60,035 nucleotides of DNA from Bacillota bacterium. Lineage in GTDB: Bacteria; Bacillota; Clostridia; Peptostreptococcales; Anaerovoracaceae. The stretch lies in contig JAGAHX010000005.1 in the NCBI GenBank assembly GCA_017626845.1, positions 1-60,035 on the forward strand, given 5' to 3'. The translations under genes and the position numbers were made by a program. This document shows positions 36,024-43,115 of this stretch, in pieces (within the stretch, counting starts at the first letter, position 1; each line of letters opens with the position of its first letter). The notes beneath the pieces are model-generated. The model worked only from the letters and a program-made list of their open reading frames with translations. It ran no database searches and had not been told where the DNA came from.

Positions 36024-36461
36024 ATGGAACTGGAACAAAACAAGATCGAAATACAGGAAGCGATCGACGCTGCCGATCGTGCACTCCGTTCTTTGGAAGG
36101 AGCACGAGACTCCTTACAGGCTGCACAAGGCTGGGGCATATTCGATATGCTTGGAGGAGGCTTTTTTTCGACCTGGTTCAAGCACAGCAATATGGATGAG
36201 GCGGAAAAGCTCATTGCAAATGCACAGGCAGCCCTTCGGAATTTTAGCAGAGAGCTCGAAGATGTCGGCGAAACGATCGATCTGAGTTTCAACAACGCAG
36301 ATCTGCTGACGGTTGCGGATTATTTTTTGGATGGCCTTTTTGCAGATTTCCTGATGCAGGGCAGAATAAAGGATGCCATTGCGAATGTGGAAGATACGAT
36401 CGGCCGGGTGACCGCGATCCAGAGTGCTCTGGTGCAGCAGCTTGAACAGGATCCATTGTAA
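36024..36461 (+). CDS. Conserved helical protein of unknown function
   Basis: A 145-aa, alpha-helical cytoplasmic protein. The pattern EAIDAADRALRSLEGARDSL, GIFDMLGGGFFSTWFKHS and ADYFLDGLFADFLMQGRIKDA recalls a conserved Clostridia/Bacilli family of unknown role. The ATG at 36024 follows AGAGGAG closely. It is the last gene before the second terminator copy. Confidence 0.7.
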   Translation: MELEQNKIEIQEAIDAADRALRSLEGARDSLQAAQGWGIFDMLGGGFFSTWFKHSNMDEAEKLIANAQAALRNFSRELEDVGETIDLSFNNADLLTVADYFLDGLFADFLMQGRIKDAIANVEDTIGRVTAIQSALVQQLEQDPL

Positions 36462-36476
36462 AGCTGACCCCAAGAG

Positions 36477-36535
36477 ATCTGTACGCACAGCGCAGAAGCA
36501 AAGAGGATGGTATCCACTGGGTGCCATCTTTTTCG
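36477..36535 (+). repeat. Terminator segment, copy 2 of a 60-bp direct repeat
   Basis: Differs from 33661-33720 by four substitutions and one lost T. The hairpin GATGGTA / TGCCATC with a T run is kept. Confidence 0.9.
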
Positions 36536-36582
36536 CTGGAGTGATAGGACAAAAGGTAGTGAAAAAAACGTGGCTGGAGAAA

Positions 36583-36870
36583 ATGTATCGTTTTTGAGTT
36601 TTTTTGTTGGATTTAGATACATCTTGTGAGCCTGGCTTTAATCTATCGGGCTAAGGCGATTCTCAGGGCATCGATTTTTTAGAGTGAACTTGTCGTAATG
36701 TATCGATTTTTGGCGTTATCAGCGGTTTTCGATACAAGTTTACATAAGCCGGCATGGGTAAAAGCCGGGAATTATTGAAACATGTATCTATAAACCGCAA
36801 AATTGCAGAAAAACGATACATTCTTAAAATCCGCGAAATTTGCGCTGCATGCCCAGAAAGAAAAATCGAT
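36583..36870. repeat. Cluster of TGTATCG(A/T)TTTTT-type repeats, both orientations
   Basis: In an AT-rich gene-free stretch of about 480 bases the motif occurs as ATGTATCGTTTTT (36583), GATACAT (36616), GCATCGATTTTTT (36668), ATGTATCGATTTTT (36698), TTTTCGATACA (36726), ATGTATCTAT (36782), AAAAACGATACAT (36809) and AAAAATCGAT (36861). No coding sequence is credible here. Confidence 0.6.
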
Positions 36871-36873
36871 AAC

Positions 36874-36925
36874 GGGGACGGTTCTTTGTCTCAGCAGTGC
36901 TTTCGTGGGACAAAGAACCATCCCC
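36874..36925. repeat. GGGGACGGTT palindrome, copy 1
   Basis: Seventeen-base arms GGGGACGGTTCTTTGTC / GACAAAGAACCATCCCC with one G-T pair, loop TGCTTTCGTG included. Related sequences at 39250-39277 and 43039-43087. Confidence 0.85.
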
Positions 36926-36926
36926 C

Positions 36927-36979
36927 TTGTTTTTTCCCGGAAAGCGCGTTATGATAGTATGTGGTTAGCAATGGCTAAC
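36927..36979 (+). promoter_or_regulatory. Promoter with inverted-repeat operator for the methyltransferase gene
   Basis: TTGTTT (36927-36932), 17 bases, TATGAT (36950-36955), then GTTAGC-AATG-GCTAAC at 36964-36979, at the expected start of transcription. This is a typical place for a TetR-like or metal repressor. Confidence 0.55.
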
Positions 36980-37015
36980 GTCCGTCGACCGAGACGGAAA
37001 TCGGAGGAAACCATC

Positions 37016-37627
37016 ATGTTCTGGGACCGCGTAGCAGGAGTCTACGACATTTTCGTAAATGTCATCAACCGAAAGACGCATCGATCGTTAAAAAGGATCG
37101 TGGCCGCGCAGATCGAGCCTGGGGACATCGTTCTGGAATGCGCCTGCGGAACGGGTCTGCTGAGTGCGGTCATCGCGCCGGGGTGCAGGTATCTTACTGC
37201 GACCGACTTTTCGGCAAAGATGCTGCAGAAGGCGAAAAAGAACTGCGCCGCATTTTCCAATATATCCTTTGCACAGGCCGATATTACCGCGCTGCCGTAT
37301 GCGGACGGCTGTTTCGACAAGGTCGTCGCCGGCAACGTCATCCATCTGTTGGATGAACCGCTGAAAGCCCTCCGCGAACTGAACCGCGTGTGCAAAGACG
37401 GCGGCCTGCTGATCATTCCGACCTATATGAATCAAGCCGAGAACGGTGACCCCGGCAAATTGTCCTCGACGCTGGACAAGGCCGGGGCGGACTTCAAGCG
37501 GGAATTTACGGTGGATAGCTACAAGCAGTTTTTCTCCGAAGTTGGATATGCCGATGTACGGGTCACGCTGGCCGAAGGCCGCATTCCCTGCGCTGTGGCG
37601 GTTATGAGGAAGAAACTAAATGAATGA
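37016..37627 (+). CDS. Class I SAM-dependent methyltransferase
   Basis: A 203-aa methyltransferase of the UbiE/phosphatidylethanolamine-methylating type. SAM-binding motif I is VLECACGTGLLSAVIAPG, motif II area ATDFSAKMLQKAKKN, motif IV QADITALPYADGCFDKVVAG. The opening MFWDRVAGVYDIFVNVIN is typical. The ATG follows TCGGAGG; the longer open frame upstream runs through repeats and is not used. The next sequence is the tail of an ABC exporter, a pairing seen elsewhere in Clostridia. Substrate unknown. Confidence 0.85.
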   Translation: MFWDRVAGVYDIFVNVINRKTHRSLKRIVAAQIEPGDIVLECACGTGLLSAVIAPGCRYLTATDFSAKMLQKAKKNCAAFSNISFAQADITALPYADGCFDKVVAGNVIHLLDEPLKALRELNRVCKDGGLLIIPTYMNQAENGDPGKLSSTLDKAGADFKREFTVDSYKQFFSEVGYADVRVTLAEGRIPCAVAVMRKKLNE

Positions 37628-37636
37628 TACGCCTGA

Positions 37637-38017
37637 GAAGCTGGGTGCACAGCAAAAGCATTTACGCCCATCGGAGAAAACGGAGCAAAACTTTCCGGAG
37701 GTGAACGCCAGCGGATCTCGATTGCCCGTGCCCTTTTAAAGAATGCACCGATCGTGCTTTTGGATGAAGCGACGGCTTCTCTTGATGTAGAAAACGAGAC
37801 GAAGGTGCAAGGCGCGCTGTCACGGCTGCTCTCCGGAAAAACGGTGCTGGTCATCGCCCATCGTATGCGGACGGTGGAAGCGGCGGATGAGATCGTTGTT
37901 CTGGGCGATGGCAAGGTGGCCGAAGAAGGCAGCCCGGCAGAACTCTTTGCAAAGGAAAACAGCCTTTTCAGACGCATGACGCAGCTGCAAAATGCCAGCG
38001 CAGGTTGGAGCATTTGA
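37637..38017 (+). pseudogene. Truncated ABC exporter (C-terminal part of the ATPase domain only)
   Basis: From about 37667 the frame reads PIGENGAKLSGGERQRISIA, then RALLKNAPIVLLDEATASLD and LVIAHRM: signature, Walker B and H-loop of a fused membrane/ATPase exporter. The membrane domain and Walker A are missing; stop codons lie in frame just upstream (37625, 37634). A deletion has joined the remnant to the end of the methyltransferase gene. Translation from the ATG at 37754 (87 aa) would give no working transporter. Confidence 0.85.
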
Positions 38018-38040
38018 TCCTCAAGCGGATCGGCATGTTC

Positions 38041-38067
38041 AGCGGCACCCGTTCGGGTGCCGCTTTT
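38041..38067 (+). terminator. Intrinsic terminator after the ABC remnant
   Basis: AGCGGCACCC-GTTC-GGGTGCCGCTTTT, a 10-bp stem with T run. Confidence 0.85.
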
Positions 38068-38137
38068 CTTTGGAATCCATTTGCGTCGTCCGGCACTTCA
38101 TATTAAACTGGATAGGAAAGAACAGCGAGGTGCCGTC

Positions 38138-38557
38138 ATGATGCATTATAAATATTTACGGATCCAGGGACAGGAACTGGCGGAAAATACGATGTATGCC
38201 AAGGGCATCTTCAGCATGTGCTGGCAGCTCATCCAGGACGACGTGATGGATGAGGAAGATGCCAGCCTTTACCGGGAGATCGACGACTGGTTCGCCGATA
38301 ATCTGCCCTGGCCGCCTCAATGCAAGAACCAGGAGAAGGTCGTCTGCTTCTTCAAGACGGAGAACTCGGACGAGATGATGAAGATGATCCGCCCGGCACT
38401 GTGGCTGCTGGAGCGCTACAACCATCCCTATTACCTGGTGTATACGAACACGCCCGGGGAGATCGTGTACGAGGACCAGTATCAGGTCGTTGTAAAAGTT
38501 CCCGGCGTGCTGCAGATCGATAAGCTGCAGGAGTCCTGGACCCCGGAAGATAAATAA
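38138..38557 (+). CDS. Conserved hypothetical protein
   Basis: A soluble 139-aa protein, not assigned to a family with confidence. It opens MMHYKYLRIQGQELAENTMY and contains LPWPPQCKNQEKVVCFFKTE. No signal peptide or membrane segment. The start follows GCGAGGTG. It lies 4 bases before the PrsW-like gene, suggesting a shared transcript. Confidence 0.65.
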   Translation: MMHYKYLRIQGQELAENTMYAKGIFSMCWQLIQDDVMDEEDASLYREIDDWFADNLPWPPQCKNQEKVVCFFKTENSDEMMKMIRPALWLLERYNHPYYLVYTNTPGEIVYEDQYQVVVKVPGVLQIDKLQESWTPEDK

Positions 38558-38561
38558 ATCC

Positions 38562-39260
38562 ATGTTGATCCTCGCATTTATCATCAGTTTAATACCGGCC
38601 TTCGTGCTGTACTTCTGGCTGAAAAAGCAGCAGGGCATGCCGGAAGGCTACGCAGACCGCTGCCGGCAGTCCCTTTTGAAAGGCATGTTCGCCGTGCTTC
38701 CGGTCGTGGGAACTTCGTTCGTGCTCAACGTTGCGGGCCGCCTGTTGTTTATGGGTCACGCGGACTCTGTCCTGTATCAGGCTTACTACAAATTCATCGC
38801 CATCGCCTTCGCGGAGGAACTTGTGAAATTCCTCATGATGCGGCGTGTGACCCGCGGCATCTCCTGCTCCTGGCTGGAATATACGGTCTACATGATGCTG
38901 GTGGGGCTGGGCTTTGAAGTGCTGGAAGCGATCCCCTACGCCTTCGGCTCCGGGCCGATCCACATGCTGGTGCGGGGCGTTACGATCATGCACGTGGGCT
39001 TCGGCTACGTGATGGGCTGGTTTTACGGAAAATCGCGGTATGAAGGCCGCAAAGGACCTGCCGTCCTCGGCTTCCTTCTGGCCTGGCTGATGCACGGTCT
39101 GTACGACTTCTCGCTCACCGAGGGCATGACCGAGCGCGGCGACTTTTTCATCTTCGCACCGGTCACGCTGGCTGCGTTCTGTCTGGTCCTGATCTTCTTC
39201 TATGTCCGTTTCGTCAAAAAAGCAAAAGAACAGGATCGCTATACGACCTTGCTTTCGTGA
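38562..39260 (+). CDS. PrsW-like intramembrane glutamic protease
   Basis: A 232-aa membrane protein with about seven hydrophobic segments. The PrsW signature is present: EELVKF, GLGFEVLEAIPYA, HVGFGYVMGW and HGLYDF. PrsW enzymes cut anti-sigma factors in the membrane. The ECF sigma pair at 55.4 kb is a conceivable target, but this is only inference. The last two codons and the stop lie within a GGGGACGGTT-type repeat, so the original C-terminus may have been altered. Confidence 0.8.
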   Translation: MLILAFIISLIPAFVLYFWLKKQQGMPEGYADRCRQSLLKGMFAVLPVVGTSFVLNVAGRLLFMGHADSVLYQAYYKFIAIAFAEELVKFLMMRRVTRGISCSWLEYTVYMMLVGLGFEVLEAIPYAFGSGPIHMLVRGVTIMHVGFGYVMGWFYGKSRYEGRKGPAVLGFLLAWLMHGLYDFSLTEGMTERGDFFIFAPVTLAAFCLVLIFFYVRFVKKAKEQDRYTTLLS

Positions 39261-39277
39261 GACAAAGAACCGTCCCC
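39250..39277. repeat. GGGGACGGTT palindrome, half copy
   Basis: GCTTTCGTGAGACAAAGAAC followed by CGTCCCC matches the loop and right arm of the 36874-36925 element; the left arm is absent. Confidence 0.75.
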
Positions 39278-39294
39278 GCCGGGTTCCCGCCGGA

Positions 39295-39540
39295 TCATTC
39301 GCCGACCTGCGGGCCCTTACCTTTGAACGCATCCACCACCTTTTTGGCTGCTTCTTTCTGTTCTTCCCTCTTATCCTTCAGCTTGCCTGCCTCTTCCCGC
39401 AGTCTTTCGATCTGTCCGCCCCGGCATTTTTCTCCGCTGCCGGCTTGTGCGCCTTGATCGCCTCCAGATCCAGTTCCAATCCCAGATCTCTGCTGATGAC
39501 TTTCAGGCCTTCATCGATCGCTTTCCGGTCGGCGCCGTCC
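39295..39540 (-). pseudogene. Decayed minus-strand coding remnant
   Basis: The minus strand has a helical, charged reading (RKAIDEGLKVISRDLGLELD and on) in one frame and a coiled-coil tail (QIERLREEAGKLKDKREEQ to VVDAFKGKGPQVGE, then stop at 39295) in another. The switch near 39425 indicates a frameshift. No start codon or ribosome site is seen. Family not recognised. Confidence 0.45.
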
Positions 39541-39567
39541 AACAAATGTCCAACAGTATGCTATAAT
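39537..39567 (+). promoter_or_regulatory. 11-bp-spaced direct repeat next to a TATAAT box
   Basis: GTCCAACA-AAT-GTCCAACA (39537-39555) lies where a -35 box would be; TATAAT follows at 39562-39567. Direct repeats spaced 11 bp are the usual target of OmpR/PhoB-type response regulators. Related sites at 41975-41993 and 44826-44844. Confidence 0.5.
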
Positions 39568-39600
39568 AATTAGGCCAATTGAAAAAGGAGAAGATTTTTT

Positions 39601-40134
39601 ATGAGATTAGAGATCAAAGAAAAGGGAAGCGAAGCTTTTTACCGGGAAGTCGTCAACGTTGCCGCGCAGTACCGCCGCTTTTTACAGAAGCCGGAGCGCA
39701 AGCTCACCGATTTTTTTAAAGCTTATAAGATCTACACGATCCTCTGCGCGGTGCTGGCGGTGCTCATCGCCGCGATGAACATCGCCTGGGGCTGGGATAC
39801 GCTGGGCACCGTTGCGCTGGTGGCGCTCGTCATCGTCGCGATCTTCAGCGGCGCTTTATGGATGAACTTGAACAAGACCATGAAGAACATGCGGAACGAC
39901 CCCCGTACGTCCGTATTCACCATGGACGAGAAGGGCGTGGAGCTGAACAAGGGGGACAGCCAGACCGTCCGCATCGGCTGGGACAACCTGGCTTTCGTGC
40001 GCATCTTCGACGAGTCGATCAGCTTCTTTACGAAGGATGGACTCGGTTTTATCATTTCCACCGACCGCCGCTACGGCAAGGAGATCCTGGAGTATCTGCA
40101 GGCCGAGCGCCCGGACGTGAAGATCGTCCGGTAG
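39601..40134 (+). CDS. YcxB-like membrane protein
   Basis: A 177-aa protein with two hydrophobic helices (about residues 45-85) and a C-terminal soluble part: MDEKGVELNKGDSQTVRIGW, then DNLAFVRIFDESISFF. This is the layout of the YcxB-like family (a PH-like beta domain near the membrane). Function unknown. ATG after AAAAAGGAGAAG. It is 4 bases from the GNAT gene. Confidence 0.75.
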   Translation: MRLEIKEKGSEAFYREVVNVAAQYRRFLQKPERKLTDFFKAYKIYTILCAVLAVLIAAMNIAWGWDTLGTVALVALVIVAIFSGALWMNLNKTMKNMRNDPRTSVFTMDEKGVELNKGDSQTVRIGWDNLAFVRIFDESISFFTKDGLGFIISTDRRYGKEILEYLQAERPDVKIVR

Positions 40135-40138
40135 ATCC

Positions 40139-40723
40139 ATGCAATTCCGCCGCATGACCCAGCCAGAGATCGAATATTGGTACGCCGTGCTGCTGCCGGA
40201 GGGGTTTGAGCCCAATGAGATCAAGCCCTGGGCGGATTTTGAGCGCCTTTTGGCGGAAGACCGCTACGAGATCTGGGGCCTGTTTGAAGACGGTCCCGGC
40301 AACGACCCCATCGGCTTTGCGTGTCTTTGGAAGCGTCCCGGCATCCCCCTGGTGCTGCTGGACTATCTGGGGGTTACGGAAGCTGTGCGAAACGGCGGCT
40401 GGGGCGCCTGGATGCTGACGCAGCTGAAAGGGCAGGGCAGACCCCTGGTCTGCGAGTCGGAGCTGCCGGTGGAGGGGTCATCCGAGGCGGAAAACGCCAT
40501 CCGCAGACGGCGGATCGCCTTCTACGAACGCAACGGCTTTCGCCCTGCCTACGAAATGGCGACCTGCGGCCTTCGCTGGCAGGCATTGCTTATTAACGAT
40601 GAAGCTTATCGAATCAACGATATCATGCGGTGGCATAAACAGCTGTACGACGAAAAGCGCACCGACGTGCAGGTGCCGCTGGGCCCGGATGAACAGCCCA
40701 GGCCGCCTTATTGGATGACATAA
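40139..40723 (+). CDS. GNAT-family N-acetyltransferase
   Basis: A 194-aa acetyltransferase. The fold is suggested by DPIGFACLWKRP, the strand LVLLDYLGVTEAVRNGGWGAWM (acetyl-CoA loop, R-x-x-G-x-G/A) and AFYERNGFRPAYEM near the C-terminus. Target unknown. It is coupled to the YcxB-like gene. Confidence 0.75.
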   Translation: MQFRRMTQPEIEYWYAVLLPEGFEPNEIKPWADFERLLAEDRYEIWGLFEDGPGNDPIGFACLWKRPGIPLVLLDYLGVTEAVRNGGWGAWMLTQLKGQGRPLVCESELPVEGSSEAENAIRRRRIAFYERNGFRPAYEMATCGLRWQALLINDEAYRINDIMRWHKQLYDEKRTDVQVPLGPDEQPRPPYWMT

Positions 40724-40804
40724 GGCGGTATGGTATAATAGGGCTGCGCAAAATATGGTAATTGTTTCAAGACATATCAACCGTTCACAAAAAAGGAGAG
40801 ACAC

Positions 40805-41746
40805 ATGAAGATCAAAGCAGTCAAATTCAGAACCGATGGTTTCTACGGTCAGCCCTTCGCCTTCGGCGGCGAGGAGGGCCTGGACAAGTTTGACCCGAAC
40901 ATCCGCTACCGCGGCAGCCTGCAGAACTGGCTGATCGATACCGGAGACGAAGTCATTCTGGTAGACACCGGTCTTCCCGCAGGAACGCCGGAGGAACACC
41001 CCGATGAGACCAGCGCGGTCTATACCGGAAAGGACATCTGCAGCTATATGGAAGCCTTTGCGGCGCTTGGCTACAAGCCCGAGCAGGTGACGAAGATCCT
41101 GCTCACCCACAAGCATTCCGACCATTCCGGCGAGCTGAAGTCCTTCCCCAACGCCAAGATCTACGTAAACGCGGACGAACTGGGCGTGGAAGAACTGAAG
41201 GACATTCCCAACCTGGAGCCGGTCACCTTTACCGACGGCGCCTACTATAACTTCCCCGCCTGCCAGAAGATCGCGGACGGCATCTATTTCATCAAGGCCA
41301 AGGGCCACACCTTCGGCAACAGCATCGTCATCGCAGAACAGGACGGCCTGTTCTACATGATGCACGGCGACATCACTTACGTGGACGAAGCCCTGTACGA
41401 AAACAAGCTCTCCGTCGTCTTCGACGACCTGGCTGCTGCCAGAGAGACCATGGACAGAGTGCGCGAGTTCGTCGCCAACCATCCCACGGTCTACATGGGC
41501 ACCCACACGCCCCAGGGCTACGAAAACCTGGAAGCCAAGCGCGTGATGGATCTGAACAACCCCGTTCCCACCGTGCTGGCCGAACCGGATTTCTCCGCCC
41601 AGGAAGCCAGCGGCAAGTACGTCTGCTCTATCTGCGGCTATCTGTACGACCCCGCCGAGCACGACGGCGTCGCCTTCGAGGATCTGCCCGAAGACTGGAA
41701 GTGCCCGCGCTGCAAGCAGGGGAAGGACAAGTTCAACAGAGCGTAA
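40805..41746 (+). CDS. Metallo-beta-lactamase-fold hydrolase fused to rubredoxin
   Basis: A 313-aa protein. Residues 1 to about 260 are a metallo-beta-lactamase fold with the metal motif [11 protein letters not shown] and later ligands in [16 protein letters not shown] and GTHTPQGY. Residues from about 268 form a rubredoxin with [10 protein letters not shown] and [11 protein letters not shown] around DLPEDWKCP. The rubredoxin suggests a redox reaction, as in flavodiiron proteins, but no flavodoxin domain is present. The ATG follows AAAAAGGAGAG. Its substrate is unknown; oxygen or NO defence is a guess from the rubredoxin. Confidence 0.88.
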   Translation: MKIKAVKFRTDGFYGQPFAFGGEEGLDKFDPNIRYRGSLQNWLIDTGDEVILVDTGLPAGTPEEHPDETSAVYTGKDICSYMEAFAALGYKPEQVTKILLTHKHSDHSGELKSFPNAKIYVNADELGVEELKDIPNLEPVTFTDGAYYNFPACQKIADGIYFIKAKGHTFGNSIVIAEQDGLFYMMHGDITYVDEALYENKLSVVFDDLAAARETMDRVREFVANHPTVYMGTHTPQGYENLEAKRVMDLNNPVPTVLAEPDFSAQEASGKYVCSICGYLYDPAEHDGVAFEDLPEDWKCPRCKQGKDKFNRA

Positions 41747-41787
41747 GCCTTCAATGCAGGGGGTGTGCCAATTTAACAAGATGAGAC

Positions 41788-41811
41788 AAAAAGACTTAGA
41801 AAACCTAAGTC
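41788..41811 (-). terminator. Minus-strand intrinsic terminator
   Basis: Read on the minus strand: GACTTAG-GTTTT-CTAAGTC followed by TTTTTG. It should end transcription coming from the Fe-S genes. Confidence 0.65.
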
Positions 41812-41829
41812 ATTTGAGCCCATGAAAGC

Positions 41830-41868
41830 AAACTGGCGTAGATTTCAATGAAAATCTACGCCAGTTTT
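41830..41868. terminator. Bidirectional hairpin between convergent units
   Basis: Sixteen-bp perfect arms AAACTGGCGTAGATTT / AAATCTACGCCAGTTT with a 6-base loop. The plus-strand side ends in TTTT and serves the MBL-rubredoxin gene. Confidence 0.75.
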
Positions 41869-41974
41869 ACGGTTCTTCGTTGATGATATTTTGATTTTTC
41901 AGGGGGTCACTCATGGATGGGCGCTCCTTTCATGTCGATACAATACTTGTCTGCTATAAAAAATACACCCCGTT

Positions 41975-41993
41975 GTCCAACACATGTCCAACA
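41975..41993. promoter_or_regulatory. 11-bp-spaced direct repeat GTCCAACA
   Basis: GTCCAACA-CAT-GTCCAACA just behind the stop of the Fe-S membrane protein. On the minus strand a TATTTT box follows after 9 bases, the same distance as at 44826. A 15-codon frame with AAAGGAG (41914-41867, minus) and the terminator at 41788-41811 follow, so a very short transcript is possible. Confidence 0.4.
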
Positions 41994-41998
41994 GGGCG

Positions 41999-42868
41999 CT
42001 AGGAAATTTGTTCTTCGGAAGAAAGTTTTTTGTCGGTGCCGAAAGACAGGGCGTGAACCGGACAGACCTTCTGGCACTCGCCGCAGCGGATGCATTCGGC
42101 GCTGTTAGGCGCGATGCGGGGGTCAACGCCCATGGCGCAGGCCTTGCTGCAGGCGCCGCAGCCGGTGCAGACGCGGCTGTCGAAGCGCTGGCGCACCAGG
42201 CTGACCCGCTGAAAGAGGGAATAGAAGGCCCCCAGCGGGCAGAGATATTTGCAGAAGGGCCGGTAGATGACGGTCGAGGCCGCGATGCAGAGCAGTAGGA
42301 TGAGCATCTTCCAGCGGAACAGGGCGCCCAAGGCGGGCCGCAGGGCATCGTTTAAGAGCACCTGGAATACGCCGCCCTCCAGGGTGCCGGCCGGGCAGAG
42401 GTATTTGCAGAAGAAGGGCAGCCCGGCCCCGTATTTCGTGCGGTAGAGCAGGGGCAGGCCGACGACCAGGACCGCCAGGACCAGGTATTTCAGCTTGCGG
42501 AGCGGTTTGTCGATCTTTTCCGGCACGGTGAGTTTGGGCGTGGGGATCTTGTACAGCAGCTCCTGCAGCAGCCCGAACAGGCAGAGCCAGCCGCAGATGA
42601 AGCGTCCGGCCAGCAGGCCTACGGCAGCCAGGTAGCCCAGCACGAAGAAGGGAAATCTTCTGTGTCGCTCCGTAAGGACCGCCTGCAGCGCGCCGATGGG
42701 GCAGGCGCCCAGGGCGCCCGGGCAGGAATAGCAGTTGAGCCCGGGCACGCAGAAATGCTTCAGCGCACCGGTGTAGAGCCGGGGTGCGCCGGGCAGAAAT
42801 CCCTTTATATAGCCGTTGGAAAGCAAGCCCCATCCGGCCTGTACGATTTTGCGCAGATGTTTAATCAA
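41999..42868 (-). CDS. NapH-like membrane 4Fe-4S protein
   Basis: A 289-aa membrane ferredoxin. N-terminal Cys cluster NCYSCPGALGACPIGALQ, four or five membrane helices, two KYLCP-type cytoplasmic motifs (CKYLCPAGT and CKYLCPLGA), then two [4Fe-4S] motifs CTGCGACSKACAMGVDP and CIRCGECQKVCP. Such proteins pass electrons across the membrane to an outer reductase or maturation system. It uses a TTG start that overlaps the end of the preceding small gene by 8 bases, which indicates coupling. Confidence 0.88.
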   Translation of the reverse strand: MIKHLRKIVQAGWGLLSNGYIKGFLPGAPRLYTGALKHFCVPGLNCYSCPGALGACPIGALQAVLTERHRRFPFFVLGYLAAVGLLAGRFICGWLCLFGLLQELLYKIPTPKLTVPEKIDKPLRKLKYLVLAVLVVGLPLLYRTKYGAGLPFFCKYLCPAGTLEGGVFQVLLNDALRPALGALFRWKMLILLLCIAASTVIYRPFCKYLCPLGAFYSLFQRVSLVRQRFDSRVCTGCGACSKACAMGVDPRIAPNSAECIRCGECQKVCPVHALSFGTDKKLSSEEQIS

Positions 42869-43007
42869 GGCCGATACACTCCATGCAGATGGTGGCTGCT
42901 TTCGTAAAGACGATCGAGGCTTCGCCGGAAAGCGCGCCGAAAATACACAGGGCTAGCGCCGCTGCGATCAGAATGATCTTGAACTTGTTTGAGTGGTTTC
43001 GCTTCAT
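42861..43007 (-). CDS. Small CXXC membrane protein (CD1871A family)
   Basis: A 48-aa protein with one hydrophobic helix (FKIILIAAALALCIFGALSG) and a C-terminal CMEC motif in AATICMECIGLD. It matches the small CD1871A-type proteins that stand next to membrane 4Fe-4S proteins in Clostridia. The frame ends 8 bases inside the next gene. A -10-like TATTAT lies only a few bases before the ATG, so the leader would be very short. A likely role is electron or metal handling with its partner. Confidence 0.75.
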   Translation of the reverse strand: MKRNHSNKFKIILIAAALALCIFGALSGEASIVFTKAATICMECIGLD

Positions 43008-43018
43008 AGTGGTATAAT
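42989..43018 (+). promoter_or_regulatory. Promoter of the SLH-HAD gene
   Basis: TTGAGT (42989-42994), 18 bases, TATAAT (43013-43018). It overlaps the divergent small CXXC gene, whose start is at 43007. Confidence 0.55.
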
Positions 43019-43038
43019 AGCACAGATAGTGAAATATC

Positions 43039-43087
43039 GGGGACGGTTATTTTTTATATCATTTTGATATAAAAAAGAACCGTCCCC
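43039..43087. repeat. GGGGACGGTT palindrome, copy 3
   Basis: Twenty-two-base arms with one mismatch, GGGGACGGTT at one end and AACCGTCCCC at the other; the inner part is AT only. It lies in the untranslated leader of the SLH-HAD gene. Confidence 0.85.
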
Positions 43088-43115
43088 AACAGATCATAGA
43101 AAGGATATAGAGATC

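Noticed and set aside
36583-36870. CRISPR array
   Set aside because: The repeats are only 7-13 bases, in both orientations and without regular spacers; no cas genes are near.
36754-36954. A 66-codon frame in the repeat region
   Set aside because: It runs through the TGTATCG and GGGGACGGTT repeats, lacks a ribosome site and shows no protein-like pattern.
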